In this document: positions 25,683 through 34,136 of the stretch, in pieces
Layout: each line of letters begins with the position of its first letter
How positions within the stretch are numbered: position 1 is the stretch's first letter
Program-made: the position numbers and the translations under genes
Notes under the pieces: generated by a model
Databases searched by the model: none
The model's input: the letters and a program-made list of their open reading frames with translations, nothing else
What the model was told of the DNA's origin: nothing
DNA from: Sporosarcina sp. 6E9
Lineage (GTDB): Bacteria; Bacillota; Bacilli; Bacillales_A; Planococcaceae
Assembly: GCF_017921835.1 (NCBI RefSeq)
Contig: NZ_JAGEMN010000001.1
Span: 2,039,874 to 2,103,873 of the forward strand
Direction of reading: 5' to 3'
Length of the DNA stretch: 64,000 nucleotides

Positions 25683-26747
25683 CTACTCAATAAATTCTGC
25701 TTCCACATGCGGGAGCGTTATTTGATACCCTGCTTGAGATTCATAAGTGTGCGAACCTTTAACAGGCCCATAAACCGTCACGATATCTTCTTTAACAAAT
25801 GGTGTTGTTCCTGTGTAAGTAACGTACACAACATCATTAGAACTATAACCGTAAGATTTTTTTGTGACGCCAAGCCTTATAACAGTAGAGGTTGCATCCT
25901 CCATGATTTGCAACACTTCGCCGCGATACTTAATAAAGTCTCCATAATGTTTGTCAGGATTCTTTTCCAGTTCAGCAAAACGGATATCTTTTGCATTTGC
26001 TTTCTTTTGTGCAATCTGTTCTTTTTGTTGTTTTTTTAATTCTTTATACGAAATGGAATTTTTAATATCCAAAAACTCTTGACCCAGAATAATTGAGTAT
26101 TTGTTACCTCCCCAGGTATCTTCGCTTATCTTAATGGTATTTGCTTCAAATCTACCTTCAACATCTTCTATGCTTTCCAACACTTCATATAATTCCCCAT
26201 TAACCCGAGAATCGACATCAAAAGATAGCCAAACGCCATATTCCCCATTTATTAAGAGGGTATCTTCATTTAAACCAGCATAATGAAGGCTAATCTTTCC
26301 ATCCTTTACTTTCATTTCTTCACGTTCCCAAGAAAGATCTTTTAGAATTGGGTCATCAAAATCCTTTATGCCTTCATCGCTTACAATCATTTTGGTAAAT
26401 CCAATCTCAACTTTTGTCCCGTCTGGTATGTTCGTGGATAACTCAATATCTATTGAATTATCATCTTTGTCGTATGTAAAATCTGACACTTCATGTTTGA
26501 ACTCATCGAAGTCAATAACTATATTTGATTCTTTCTCTACTTCTTGCTCTTGTGCTAAAGTTGAGGATGAATTTGTATCTCGATCAAGCTCCAGACATAT
26601 GATCAACACCGCTAATGGGGCTATAGACCATAACAGGCCCTTCTTCGCCCAACTTTTCCGAAGAATTAAGCCTATAATTGATATAACCAGTAAAATAATA
26701 AAGATAAGTAAACTGCCGAGTCCAAACAATGGTATTAAAATATCCAT
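25683..26747 (-). CDS. Hypothetical membrane protein with C-terminal OB-like domain
   Basis: 354 residues. Two N-terminal spans (about 5-28 and 36-52) precede an extracytoplasmic region of about 180 residues and a basic Gln/Lys-rich coiled segment (KELKKQQKEQIAQKKANA). The last 95 residues (YGDFIKYRGEVLQIMED ... DIVTVYGPVKGSHTY) have the pattern of an OB-fold/tRNA_anti-like domain seen in several Firmicute surface proteins. The middle is unassigned. ATG follows GGTGGAAGTTTTTTA. Function unknown. Confidence 0.65.
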   Translation of the reverse strand: MDILIPLFGLGSLLIFIILLVISIIGLILRKSWAKKGLLWSIAPLAVLIICLELDRDTNSSSTLAQEQEVEKESNIVIDFDEFKHEVSDFTYDKDDNSIDIELSTNIPDGTKVEIGFTKMIVSDEGIKDFDDPILKDLSWEREEMKVKDGKISLHYAGLNEDTLLINGEYGVWLSFDVDSRVNGELYEVLESIEDVEGRFEANTIKISEDTWGGNKYSIILGQEFLDIKNSISYKELKKQQKEQIAQKKANAKDIRFAELEKNPDKHYGDFIKYRGEVLQIMEDATSTVIRLGVTKKSYGYSSNDVVYVTYTGTTPFVKEDIVTVYGPVKGSHTYESQAGYQITLPHVEAEFIE

Positions 26748-26749
26748 TA

Positions 26750-26929
26750 AAAAACTTCCACCTTTTCGTATATGTATTGTTCAAAAGTCTCCCGCTTCTG
26801 TAAAATTTTTGTTGAAATTCCTTAGAATCGGATGTATTAGTGCCTTTACCTGTAGCCTTGTCTATCTGACGGCCTATGATAAGTGCTGAAAGGATTTAGA
26901 CAAAAAAACATTAATCTAACTTTCCTCAT
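26750..26929 (-). pseudogene. Broken gene for a small exported protein
   Basis: An ATG at 26929 lies 9 nt after AGGAGGAATTC and opens MRKVRLMFFCL, then runs out of frame after a run of seven Ts. Shifting frame there continues ILSALIIG and a soluble stretch QIDKATGKGTNTSDSKEF. The joined product would be a signal peptide plus a short mature region running into the start of the 354-aa gene. Without the shift the product is only 27 residues. Confidence 0.4.
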
Positions 26930-27021
26930 GATGAATTCCTCCTATTTTTAATCTATGCAATTATACAATATACCTATAAAAGTTACTAGATGAAATAAAA
27001 GGTAAAACCTTTTCTCTATGG

Positions 27022-27058
27022 AAATCAAAAAAAGCACCCTAATTACCCGGGTGCTTTT
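27022..27058. terminator. Bidirectional terminator hairpin
   Basis: AAAAGCACCC (27030-27039) pairs with GGGTGCTTTT (27049-27058), with A-runs and T-runs on both sides. It lies just after the end of the 136-aa lipoprotein gene. Confidence 0.8.
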
Positions 27059-27075
27059 GAATTAAGCTTAATGCT

Positions 27076-27486
27076 TCACTTTTCTTCTAATAATGCTCTA
27101 TACGCTTCTTCATCGCCGAATTGTGTTGAAAAATAGGTAGGAACATCACTAACATTTTTCATAGTAATAGGGTTTCTATTATTCAGTTGATCAATTATGA
27201 TTTCAAAAGTGTCTTCAGTGGTTAATCTAATTTCAAAATCCTGTTTATCGCTCTTTATTTTATACGCATGGCTCTCTGTTTCTCCATAAACGCCTTTATC
27301 AACTTCCCGATTATCAATATATTGAACAAAGCTGTTCTCATCTGGTTGAAAGGCCATTTGAACAAAATATCCACTTCCATCTCGATCACTCTGATAACTG
27401 CCCTTCAAATCAGGACTGACGTTAGATGTACATCCTACTAAAAGCAAAACAATTGCCAAAGATAAAGTAGTGACTATTCTCCGCAT
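27076..27486 (-). CDS. Hypothetical lipoprotein
   Basis: 136 residues with a type II signal and lipobox LLVGC (Cys 19), followed by a small beta-rich domain. It should be anchored to the outer face of the membrane. ATG follows TAGGTGGGCTGAATT. Family not recognised. Confidence 0.75.
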   Translation of the reverse strand: MRRIVTTLSLAIVLLLVGCTSNVSPDLKGSYQSDRDGSGYFVQMAFQPDENSFVQYIDNREVDKGVYGETESHAYKIKSDKQDFEIRLTTEDTFEIIIDQLNNRNPITMKNVSDVPTYFSTQFGDEEAYRALLEEK

Positions 27487-27524
27487 AATTCAGCCCACCT
27501 AAGTTTGTTTTTTTGTAACTTGAA

Positions 27525-27672
27525 AGGTACCTGTGCAAGACACACTAATGACAATTCAGAGCCTTGGATAAAAAACCAAATGAAGATCAACAAAGCCATA
27601 CCCAGCCTCTACTCCCTCTTCACTTTATACAATTGTAGTTAATAAACTGAATAGTGTCTTGCACAGGTACCT
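27525..27672 (+). repeat. 148-bp interspersed repeat, copy 9
   Basis: Full-length outer ends, but the inner hairpin is degraded (GAAGATCAAC...CTACTCCC), so terminator function is doubtful. It lies in the divergent gap between the lipoprotein and the subtilisin genes. Same + orientation. Confidence 0.87.
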
Positions 27673-27924
27673 AAATCTCCTCCCCCACTCCCCTTATAAG
27701 TGTTTCAATCGCTCTCAATACCGACTTTCCCAACTCTGACTAGTTCTAATGTCATTGCTTTATTGACTTTAATGTGGATAGTGGTGACTAATGAAAGATA
27801 TAAAGAGAACCGTTGATAAGCAAGGCGCTAGAACATGGACTGAATTTTCCCAATTGTGTTATAACCGTTAGCTTGATAGAGTTAAATTGTACCAAAATAC
27901 GCTATAGAAAAGGGGAAACCATTC

Positions 27925-29223
27925 ATGAAATTTTCTATGAAACTCGTCGCTAGTCTTTTACTTGCGATGTCCTTGCTTATCCCGGTAGCCGGAGCAAGCG
28001 CCAGCAACAACGCACAAGACTTAAGTGAAATAAAGGAAAAACAGCGATCTCTTCGAGGGGAAACATTTCGCGTACTTATCGATACAACCGCTTCAAATTT
28101 AAACGCAACGACCATGAAGGAAGTTAAAGTCCGCAATCAGTTTAGTGCCAACTCCTTTACAACGGATGTGACGGAAAAGGAATATCAGGCATTAAAAAGT
28201 ATTCCAGGCGTGAAAGTCGAAAAAGTGGAAATTCTGTCCATTCAAGCAGATATGAAATCTTTGAAACTGAATGACGAAATAGGAACAGCAGCTGCAAGTC
28301 AATCCATTCCTTGGGGAATAAAAGCAATTTACAATAATAACTCCTTAACACAAACATCAGGTGGAAATAACGTCCGCATTGCGATACTCGACACAGGCGT
28401 CACCGTAAGTCATGCGGATTTATACTATAATGCGGAACAATGTAAAGACTTCACGCAAACCCCAACGGTAGTGAACGGGACCTGTACGGATCGACAAGGT
28501 CACGGAACACACGTAGCAGGCTCCGCGCTTGCTGAAGGTGGCGATGATCGCAAAGGTGTTTATGGCGTCGCACCTAACGCAAAAATTTGGGCTTACAAAG
28601 TATTAGGAGATGATGGAAGTGGATACGCAGATGATATTGCCAATGCAATCCGTCATGTGGCCGACCAAGCATCTTCGCTCAAAGTGAAAACAGTCATTAA
28701 TATGTCACTAGGCTCCAGTGGTGAAAGCTCCCTTATTACAAACGCAGTGAACTACGCATACAGTAAAGGGGTTTTGGTAGTCGCTGCTGCTGGTAACAGC
28801 GGTTATGCACCAGGCTCAATAGGCTATCCGGCAGCGTTACCAACAGCAATCGCAGTCGCAAACCTAGAAAATGTCATTCAAAACGGCACTTATCGTGTGG
28901 CGAACTCATCTTCACGTGGCTACACGGCCACTGCAGGTGATTATGTCATTCAAAAAGGTGATGTTGAAATCTCTGCACCTGGTACAGCCATATTCTCAGC
29001 ATGGAACAATGGCGGCTATGCAACAATAAGCGGTACATCAATGGCTTCTCCCCATGTAGCGGGTCTAGCAGCAAAAATTTGGGCGGAAAATCCAAGCTTC
29101 ACAAATGTACAATTGCGTGCAAACCTTCAAAATCGTGCCAAAGCGTACGACATCCGTGGCGGTTACTACGCAGGTACAAATGATGATATCGCATCTGGAT
29201 TTGGTTTTGCGCGAGTAAAGTAA
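27925..29223 (+). CDS. Secreted subtilisin-like serine protease (S8)
   Basis: 432 residues. A signal peptide ending near GASAS (residue 27) is followed by an I9-type propeptide to about residue 125 and the S8 domain. The catalytic triad is intact: D156 in ILDTGV, H193 in GHGTHVAG, S372 in GTSMASPHVAG, with oxyanion N291 in AAAGNSG. Two cysteines between Asp and His (C174 and C187) could form a disulfide in a loop insert. It should be an extracellular protease made as a zymogen. ATG follows AAAAGGGGAAACCATTC. It lies just upstream of an RNPP-type regulator and may be one of its targets. Confidence 0.95.
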   Translation: MKFSMKLVASLLLAMSLLIPVAGASASNNAQDLSEIKEKQRSLRGETFRVLIDTTASNLNATTMKEVKVRNQFSANSFTTDVTEKEYQALKSIPGVKVEKVEILSIQADMKSLKLNDEIGTAAASQSIPWGIKAIYNNNSLTQTSGGNNVRIAILDTGVTVSHADLYYNAEQCKDFTQTPTVVNGTCTDRQGHGTHVAGSALAEGGDDRKGVYGVAPNAKIWAYKVLGDDGSGYADDIANAIRHVADQASSLKVKTVINMSLGSSGESSLITNAVNYAYSKGVLVVAAAGNSGYAPGSIGYPAALPTAIAVANLENVIQNGTYRVANSSSRGYTATAGDYVIQKGDVEISAPGTAIFSAWNNGGYATISGTSMASPHVAGLAAKIWAENPSFTNVQLRANLQNRAKAYDIRGGYYAGTNDDIASGFGFARVK

Positions 29224-29261
29224 TAAACACCCCCGTATTACGCACACCATAAATATAATCT

Positions 29262-29292
29262 ATGAAAAAGCAGTCCTTCATTGGACTGTTTT
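29262..29292 (+). terminator. Terminator of the subtilisin gene
   Basis: Stem GCAGTCC/GGACTGT (one mismatch) followed by TTTTC, 45 nt after the stop. Confidence 0.75.
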
Positions 29293-29316
29293 CTCATCTA
29301 TCGATAGTTGTAAGTG

Positions 29317-29342
29317 TGCTATAATTTGATTAATCAAATTAT
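29317..29342 (+). promoter_or_regulatory. Extended -10 promoter overlapped by a 22-bp palindrome
   Basis: TGCTATAAT (29317-29325) is an extended -10. A perfect palindrome at 29321-29342, with core AATTTGATTAATCAAATT, begins inside it. A regulator bound here would control the RNPP gene; autoregulation by the encoded HTH protein is the simplest idea. Confidence 0.6.
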
Positions 29343-29360
29343 TGTGGGGTGATTAGATAA

Positions 29361-30617
29361 ATGAATATCGGCTCCCTTATGAAATATCACCGCTTACGAA
29401 ATGGTATGACGCAAGCAGAACTATCCGAAGGTATTTGCTCCGTTTCACATTTAAGTAAAATTGAATCCAATAAATACACACCACACAAAGAAACGCTGGA
29501 AGATTTATTCAATCGAATGAAGATCGCTTGGGAAATTGAAACGCATGTTTATAAAAACTTTGAAAATAAGTTAAGGGAATTTATTGGATATGCGATCTAT
29601 TATGATTTGGAATCAATGGAAAACCTGTACATGGCGTTACAGAAAGACGAAGAATATCTGCAGTCTACTGATTTATTGAATAAATATGAGTTGTATAAGC
29701 TACGTTATTACTTGTTTAAAAAAGATATGAGTAAAGCGAAGCAGCAAATGCTGCTGATTGATAAATTAACGCAGACATTTAATGCCTCTGAAAAAATTAT
29801 TTCAGATGTGATTTCCGTCATGTATCATATAGCCATCGGTAATGACAATCACGCGGAGCAACTGTATGCAAAAATTGACGAAGATGTAGATATCAGGAAT
29901 AGCACAAATATATTTGAAGGTGAATACTTTTATCAAAGGGCATGGCTGCTACATAAAAGGGCTCAATATGATAAATCCTCTTATTATGCAGGTTTTGCCA
30001 TTGATCACTTCCAAAAGGACTGTAATTACATCCGCCTCATGCATGCGCAGATGCTTCAAGCCATCAACTTTACGAACCAAGATTACTATTTATGGGCAGA
30101 AGATCTATTTTCTATCCTGATTCGAAACACCAAAATGATGAAACAGGAAGAGCTGTATCACCACACACTTTACAATTTCTCCGTATTGCAAGAACGTATG
30201 GGAAATCACGAAAATGCCTATGAACTTCTTGTTAAATTGAAAAACATGATTTCTAAAGAAAGTGCATTTTATGATTCGGTATTATTAAACCTGCTGCATA
30301 CCTCAATTGGAACTGATCGTGAATCGTCAAAAACACTTGAAGAATTACGCGAAAGAGCCAATCAGTCCGATGAACCCTATTTGAAGATTCAATTGACGTA
30401 TTTTGAGAAAATGAAACACAGTCACCAAGAGCTATATGACTATTGCGAGGAAATCATGTTTCCTTTCTTGAATCAGTTTGGTGATATTAGAGAAGGACGA
30501 AGAATGGCGTTACGCCTCGCGAAATACCACACGGAAAAACGCAATTACGAGAAAGCGTACTTTTATTATAACTATTACAATGAAAAAGGAGATGGAGACC
30601 ATGAAAAAGAAGGTTAA
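29361..30617 (+). CDS. RNPP-type transcriptional regulator (HTH plus TPR repeats)
   Basis: 418 residues. An N-terminal HTH_3 domain (residues 4-60: GSLMKYHRLRNGMTQAELS, VSHLSKIESNKYTPHKET) is followed by about 340 residues of alpha-helical TPR-like repeats (for example the region with YKLRYYLFKKDMSKAKQQ and YNFSVLQERMGNHENAYELL). This is the layout of the PlcR/NprR/Rgg RNPP family, intracellular receptors for re-imported signalling peptides. Length matches NprR better than PlcR. The downstream 54-residue exported peptide overlaps its 3' end by 17 nt. ATG follows GGGGTGATTAGATAA. The peptide and target genes remain inferred. Confidence 0.85.
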   Translation: MNIGSLMKYHRLRNGMTQAELSEGICSVSHLSKIESNKYTPHKETLEDLFNRMKIAWEIETHVYKNFENKLREFIGYAIYYDLESMENLYMALQKDEEYLQSTDLLNKYELYKLRYYLFKKDMSKAKQQMLLIDKLTQTFNASEKIISDVISVMYHIAIGNDNHAEQLYAKIDEDVDIRNSTNIFEGEYFYQRAWLLHKRAQYDKSSYYAGFAIDHFQKDCNYIRLMHAQMLQAINFTNQDYYLWAEDLFSILIRNTKMMKQEELYHHTLYNFSVLQERMGNHENAYELLVKLKNMISKESAFYDSVLLNLLHTSIGTDRESSKTLEELRERANQSDEPYLKIQLTYFEKMKHSHQELYDYCEEIMFPFLNQFGDIREGRRMALRLAKYHTEKRNYEKAYFYYNYYNEKGDGDHEKEG

Positions 30618-30765
30618 AGTATTATTTTTGGCATTCTGTTTAATTTCATCATTTACAATGAGTCACGGCTTTGAAAAGACTACAAATATCGAAATAGCCT
30701 ATGATACTATAAGTTCCAAGAAAGGCCCCGGAAGTCCAATAGAAGTAATGCCGCCACAGACGTGA
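30601..30765 (+). CDS. Putative signalling pro-peptide paired with the RNPP regulator
   Basis: 54 residues beginning MKKKVKVLFLAFCLISSF, a typical Sec signal peptide, followed by a short hydrophilic tail that ends SPIEVMPPQT. The ATG lies 9 nt after AAAGGAG and sits inside the 3' end of the regulator gene, the arrangement known for PlcR-PapR, NprR-NprX and Rap-Phr pairs. The mature signal is probably a C-terminal fragment, but which residues cannot be known from sequence. A terminator-like hairpin follows within 30 nt. Confidence 0.75.
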   Translation: MKKKVKVLFLAFCLISSFTMSHGFEKTTNIEIAYDTISSKKGPGSPIEVMPPQT

Positions 30766-30769
30766 AATC

Positions 30770-30848
30770 GTATTTATGAAATGTTTTTGAATAAAAAGCC
30801 AGGAGATATCGACAGTATTCTTAGTCGGCACCCCCTGGCTTATTTTAT
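30770..30848 (+). repeat. Partial repeat-family copy acting as terminator
   Basis: The inner hairpin only: AAAAAGCCAGGAGATATCGAC pairs with GTCGGCACCCCCTGGCTTATTTT; a new GCCAGG/CCTGGC base has replaced the usual arms. It lies between the peptide gene and a convergent membrane protein gene and should terminate both. Confidence 0.65.
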
Positions 30849-30855
30849 TACCCGA

Positions 30856-31728
30856 TTATCTCTTCACACCTTTATACTTTTCTATAGATTGATTACAGTC
30901 AATAATCGCATCCTGTAGTTTTTCCCCATCTATATCTTCTTTAATAGAGTGTAATAACGATCTATATCGTGACATATTTTCTTCAATAACATTAAGATAA
31001 CCCGCTTCAATCAATGTCTTCGAGGAAAGCTTCTTAAAAGTCCCAGTAGTTAGTATTGTATTAATCTCATCTACCGCTAAATTTCTGCGAAGATTAATTA
31101 TTTTTTGATCACTTAGTATTTCCAATACTGCCATTATCAAACTATGTTTCGAGTATTTGTTAAAATCGATGAAAATTATGTAAAATATAATTGAAAAGGC
31201 GAATATATATACTGAACAAAGTATTATAAATTGAATCATTTCTAAATCAACTTTATTAGCAACGAACGAAAGTAGTATTGGAACGATAAAAGCGATCCAT
31301 GCTATCCCAAGTTGAAATAGCGTTAAGACTGACACTTTATTCTTTTCCTTTTTCAAATGAAAATTTAAATAGTCCTCAATTGGATTTAGTACCTTATCAT
31401 CCCGCAGATCAAGGTTCAATGTTAGGGAAACGCTATCAATAAACTCAGCGTTTGATTTTTTCTCTAAGTAATGAACATCATTATAGTCAGACTTTATTTT
31501 TTTCTGAACTACTTTACTTATTATAAAACAGACTAACAGAAAGCTTACTACAGAAATAAGAAAATACTGGGGGAAGAATTGGGTACTAATAATAATTACA
31601 GCACTTATGATCCCTGCGAGTATTAATAATCCAAGCACCGGTTTATGTAACTCACTGATTCGTTTGTATCCGTTTTTAAAGCTGAAAATATCCTTATATA
31701 TATCCATTAACTCATTTAATTGCATCAT
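30856..31728 (-). CDS. Hypothetical four-TM membrane protein
   Basis: 290 residues from the preferred ATG at 31728 (GGAG 10 nt upstream; the frame extends to 31764 without a site). Two hydrophobic hairpins (about residues 34-75 and 140-190) are separated by a soluble stretch with DVHYLEKKSNAEF, and a helical cytoplasmic-type C-terminus follows. Family not recognised. It converges on the RNPP/peptide transcript. Confidence 0.6.
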   Translation of the reverse strand: MMQLNELMDIYKDIFSFKNGYKRISELHKPVLGLLILAGIISAVIIISTQFFPQYFLISVVSFLLVCFIISKVVQKKIKSDYNDVHYLEKKSNAEFIDSVSLTLNLDLRDDKVLNPIEDYLNFHLKKEKNKVSVLTLFQLGIAWIAFIVPILLSFVANKVDLEMIQFIILCSVYIFAFSIIFYIIFIDFNKYSKHSLIMAVLEILSDQKIINLRRNLAVDEINTILTTGTFKKLSSKTLIEAGYLNVIEENMSRYRSLLHSIKEDIDGEKLQDAIIDCNQSIEKYKGVKR

Positions 31729-31761
31729 GAATCCATCTCTCCACTTGTAAGTATTTTTGTA

Positions 31762-31850
31762 CATAAATCAAAGGGATATCGACATAATATGCAGTCGGTA
31801 TCCCCTTCTCATTAAATGCATTTGTAGTAAATTTACTGGTTAAAGTCATC
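31762..31850 (+). repeat. Degenerate repeat-family copy
   Basis: The inner hairpin AAAGGGATATCGAC...GTCGGTATCCCC and the right-arm motif ATGCATTTGTAGT remain; outer ends are lost. Same + orientation. The rest of 31850-32044 shows no gene. Confidence 0.6.
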
Positions 31851-32044
31851 CATGGTCCATCTACTTTATCATAGTTCAATTATATCATTATTATAAATAC
31901 TTTCACATACTGAATAACCCCTAGGCCATCCCATGTACTTGAAATCGTCTTGAAAGTTCCAATAACTCCAGCAAATTATGTTAAACTATGATTAATAACA
32001 ATTAGCATAAATAGAGATGTAGATTGTGTTGATGGGGGTATTTT

Positions 32045-32806
32045 ATGAAACGTGTCTTGAGTATTTTGCTCGTACTTATCTTGTTAACCGGATGTAATCC
32101 TAAGGGTAACGGGATGGATCATTCCAATGAGGATCTTGAAATGGACTACACGACTGCAATTTATTATTCACCGCATGCGGACGATGAAGTTCTTAGTATG
32201 GGATCAGGGATATTACATAATTTAGCGCTGGGTAAAGAAGTGATTGTCGTGCTTCTTTCAAAAGGACTGGCTAGCAATGCGATTAATATTGTCAATGAAA
32301 AACTAGAAAAAGAAGGGCATTCGCCCATTACACCTGAAGAATTTGGCCAAGCACGTGTTGAGGAGTTTAGAAACTCAGTTACTAGCTTGGGTGTAAGTGA
32401 AGATAATATTTATATTTATGATTTAGATGATGGACAGTTTACTTCAAATGATGTGGCTTCAATCATAAATGACTTTGTAGACAAATACCCAAATGCGCTC
32501 CATAATGCGATGTCATACAATGATCCACATTCCGATCATGCGGCAACCGGGCAAGCAGTGAGTGAGTTGATAGAAAATGGTGATATCCAACACGGCCTCT
32601 ATTACCTTCCCATTCAAGAGCATAACAACATGGACTTTGAGGGTGTTTATACTGTTCCTGAAGATCGTGTTGATGCGTTTGAACAGGCATTAAAGGCTTA
32701 CGGGAAATGGTCTCCGGAAGATAAATCTTATAGCATCGGTTACCTGTCCGTGCGAAACTATTTCGAGCTTGCAGAAAAGTCACTTGAAGGTCGTTGGCAT
32801 CACTAA
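32045..32806 (+). CDS. PIG-L family deacetylase lipoprotein
   Basis: 253 residues. A type II signal peptide with lipobox LLTGC (Cys 17) precedes a PIG-L/LmbE domain with the zinc motif SPHADDE (about residue 42), VVLLSKG and the second metal motif DPHSDHAATG. Members remove acetyl groups from N-acetylglucosaminyl or related substrates. The lipid anchor places it outside the membrane. It is 35 nt upstream of an acyltransferase-like membrane protein and probably co-transcribed, suggesting a common cell-surface glycan substrate. Confidence 0.87.
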   Translation: MKRVLSILLVLILLTGCNPKGNGMDHSNEDLEMDYTTAIYYSPHADDEVLSMGSGILHNLALGKEVIVVLLSKGLASNAINIVNEKLEKEGHSPITPEEFGQARVEEFRNSVTSLGVSEDNIYIYDLDDGQFTSNDVASIINDFVDKYPNALHNAMSYNDPHSDHAATGQAVSELIENGDIQHGLYYLPIQEHNNMDFEGVYTVPEDRVDAFEQALKAYGKWSPEDKSYSIGYLSVRNYFELAEKSLEGRWHH

Positions 32807-32840
32807 TGGATAATGATTAGGCGTTAAGAAAGGTATAGAG

Positions 32841-33971
32841 ATGAGTTTATTAAACGATGGTTCACTACCGAAAAAAAAGCGCATAAATTCACTAGATATG
32901 ACACGGGGTTTAATTGTCTTCTTATCTGTTTTTTTAAGCAGCTTACCTGCCGGGGTTTATGAGTTTGCACAGCATGCCGAGTGGTATGGTGTCACGTTTA
33001 TCGATTTTATTTTCCCGGGATTTTTAACTGTATTTGGCGTCAGTTTAGCCATTGCTTATCAAAATAGGGTTAGGTGGAAGCGACAGTTTAAAGTGGCATT
33101 TAAGCTTATTTTGTTTGGGCTAGTCTTCAATATGGTCATGGCTTGGTCGATTGATTTTTCAACTTTACGATTTACTGGTGTTCTGCAAATGTATTCTGTT
33201 ATTGGAATTGTTGGCGCAGTCATTATCTACTATATAAAGTCACCTGTAAAACTTACAATTTTAGGCATCTTGGTTATGGGAATTTATAGCGTTCTATTTT
33301 TAGTTATAGGAGGCGCTTGTGAAGGCGGCGTAATCGAGCCGTTTTGTAATCCTTCATGGACAATTGATAAGGTTGTTTTCGGGGAATCACATACTTATGC
33401 TCAGGGCACAAGAGGCTTTGATCCAGAAGGGATTCCCATCATTTTTGGCGCGCTTGGGAATATTATTTTTGGACTTGCTGCAGGTAGGTTACTCATTCAA
33501 AGTAATCAAACAAGCTTTAATCCAAAGCTTATTCTACACGGGATTTCCTTAATTTTATTGGCTTTTCTTTTATCATCCATTCTACCATTTGGTAAAAAAA
33601 TGTGGGCGCCTTCCTTTAGTTTATTGACTGCAGGGGTCACATCATTAGTCCTGGCATTTTTTCATACCTTTTTCGACAGGAATCCAGTTTCTCATATCGG
33701 GAAAGTTGTTTCAGAGAAGATTACTTGGTTCTTAGTCGCATTTGGTCGAAATAGTTTTCTCATCTATTTCGGGAAATACGTGTTAATTTCACTTTTACTC
33801 AATATTGGCATCCAAAAGAATGGCCAATTGACATCACTGTATCAAACAATCTATGGATGGATTGAACAAACCAGTTTTCATCCTCCGCTTACATACGCAT
33901 TTTTAATGGTTGGGTTTTGGACATTCGTCGCTTTGATTCTAAATAAATATAAAGTGTATGTGAAGGTATAG
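32841..33971 (+). CDS. HGSNAT-like multi-TM acyltransferase-family protein
   Basis: 376 residues with about ten spans. The N-terminal RINSLDMTRGLIVFLSVFLS matches the R-x-x-SLDxxRG opening shared by heparan-alpha-glucosaminide N-acetyltransferase-like (DUF5009/DUF1624) and related acyltransferases, and a His-containing second span follows. Such proteins move acetyl groups across the membrane. It is encoded right after the PIG-L lipoprotein, an inferred partner. ATG follows AAGAAAGGTATAGAG. Confidence 0.75.
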   Translation: MSLLNDGSLPKKKRINSLDMTRGLIVFLSVFLSSLPAGVYEFAQHAEWYGVTFIDFIFPGFLTVFGVSLAIAYQNRVRWKRQFKVAFKLILFGLVFNMVMAWSIDFSTLRFTGVLQMYSVIGIVGAVIIYYIKSPVKLTILGILVMGIYSVLFLVIGGACEGGVIEPFCNPSWTIDKVVFGESHTYAQGTRGFDPEGIPIIFGALGNIIFGLAAGRLLIQSNQTSFNPKLILHGISLILLAFLLSSILPFGKKMWAPSFSLLTAGVTSLVLAFFHTFFDRNPVSHIGKVVSEKITWFLVAFGRNSFLIYFGKYVLISLLLNIGIQKNGQLTSLYQTIYGWIEQTSFHPPLTYAFLMVGFWTFVALILNKYKVYVKV

Positions 33972-34080
33972 TACGTGCAAATTGCAAATATGCCAATTCA
34001 CTACTATGAATAAAATACCTAGGGGATACCGACAAAGTGTTACACAATCAGTATCCCTTTTTTATACAATTGATCGATGA
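33972..34080 (+). repeat. Degenerate repeat-family copy
   Basis: Left-arm remnant GTGCAAATTGCAAATATG, then the hairpin GGGGATACCGAC...CAGTATCCC with TTTTTT. Same + orientation. It should serve as terminator for the acyltransferase gene. Confidence 0.65.
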
Positions 34081-34136
34081 AATGCTCATTGGAAGAAATT
34101 GTGATATCTTCTCCTAGACACATGTATTAGACTTAG

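Noticed and set aside
26368..26889. 173-codon plus-strand frame
   Set aside because: Runs antisense through the 354-aa gene; no ribosome site and poor composition.
766..27672. Interspersed repeats as a CRISPR array
   Set aside because: Copies are 148 bp, separated by whole genes, with no unique short spacers and no cas genes.
27791..27871. 26-codon ORF before the subtilisin gene as a signalling peptide
   Set aside because: No signal peptide and no ribosome site; unlike the well-formed peptide gene at 30601.
30478..30765. 95-codon version of the peptide gene
   Set aside because: Its first 41 codons overlap the regulator in another frame without a ribosome site; the ATG at 30601 has a strong site and a signal peptide start.
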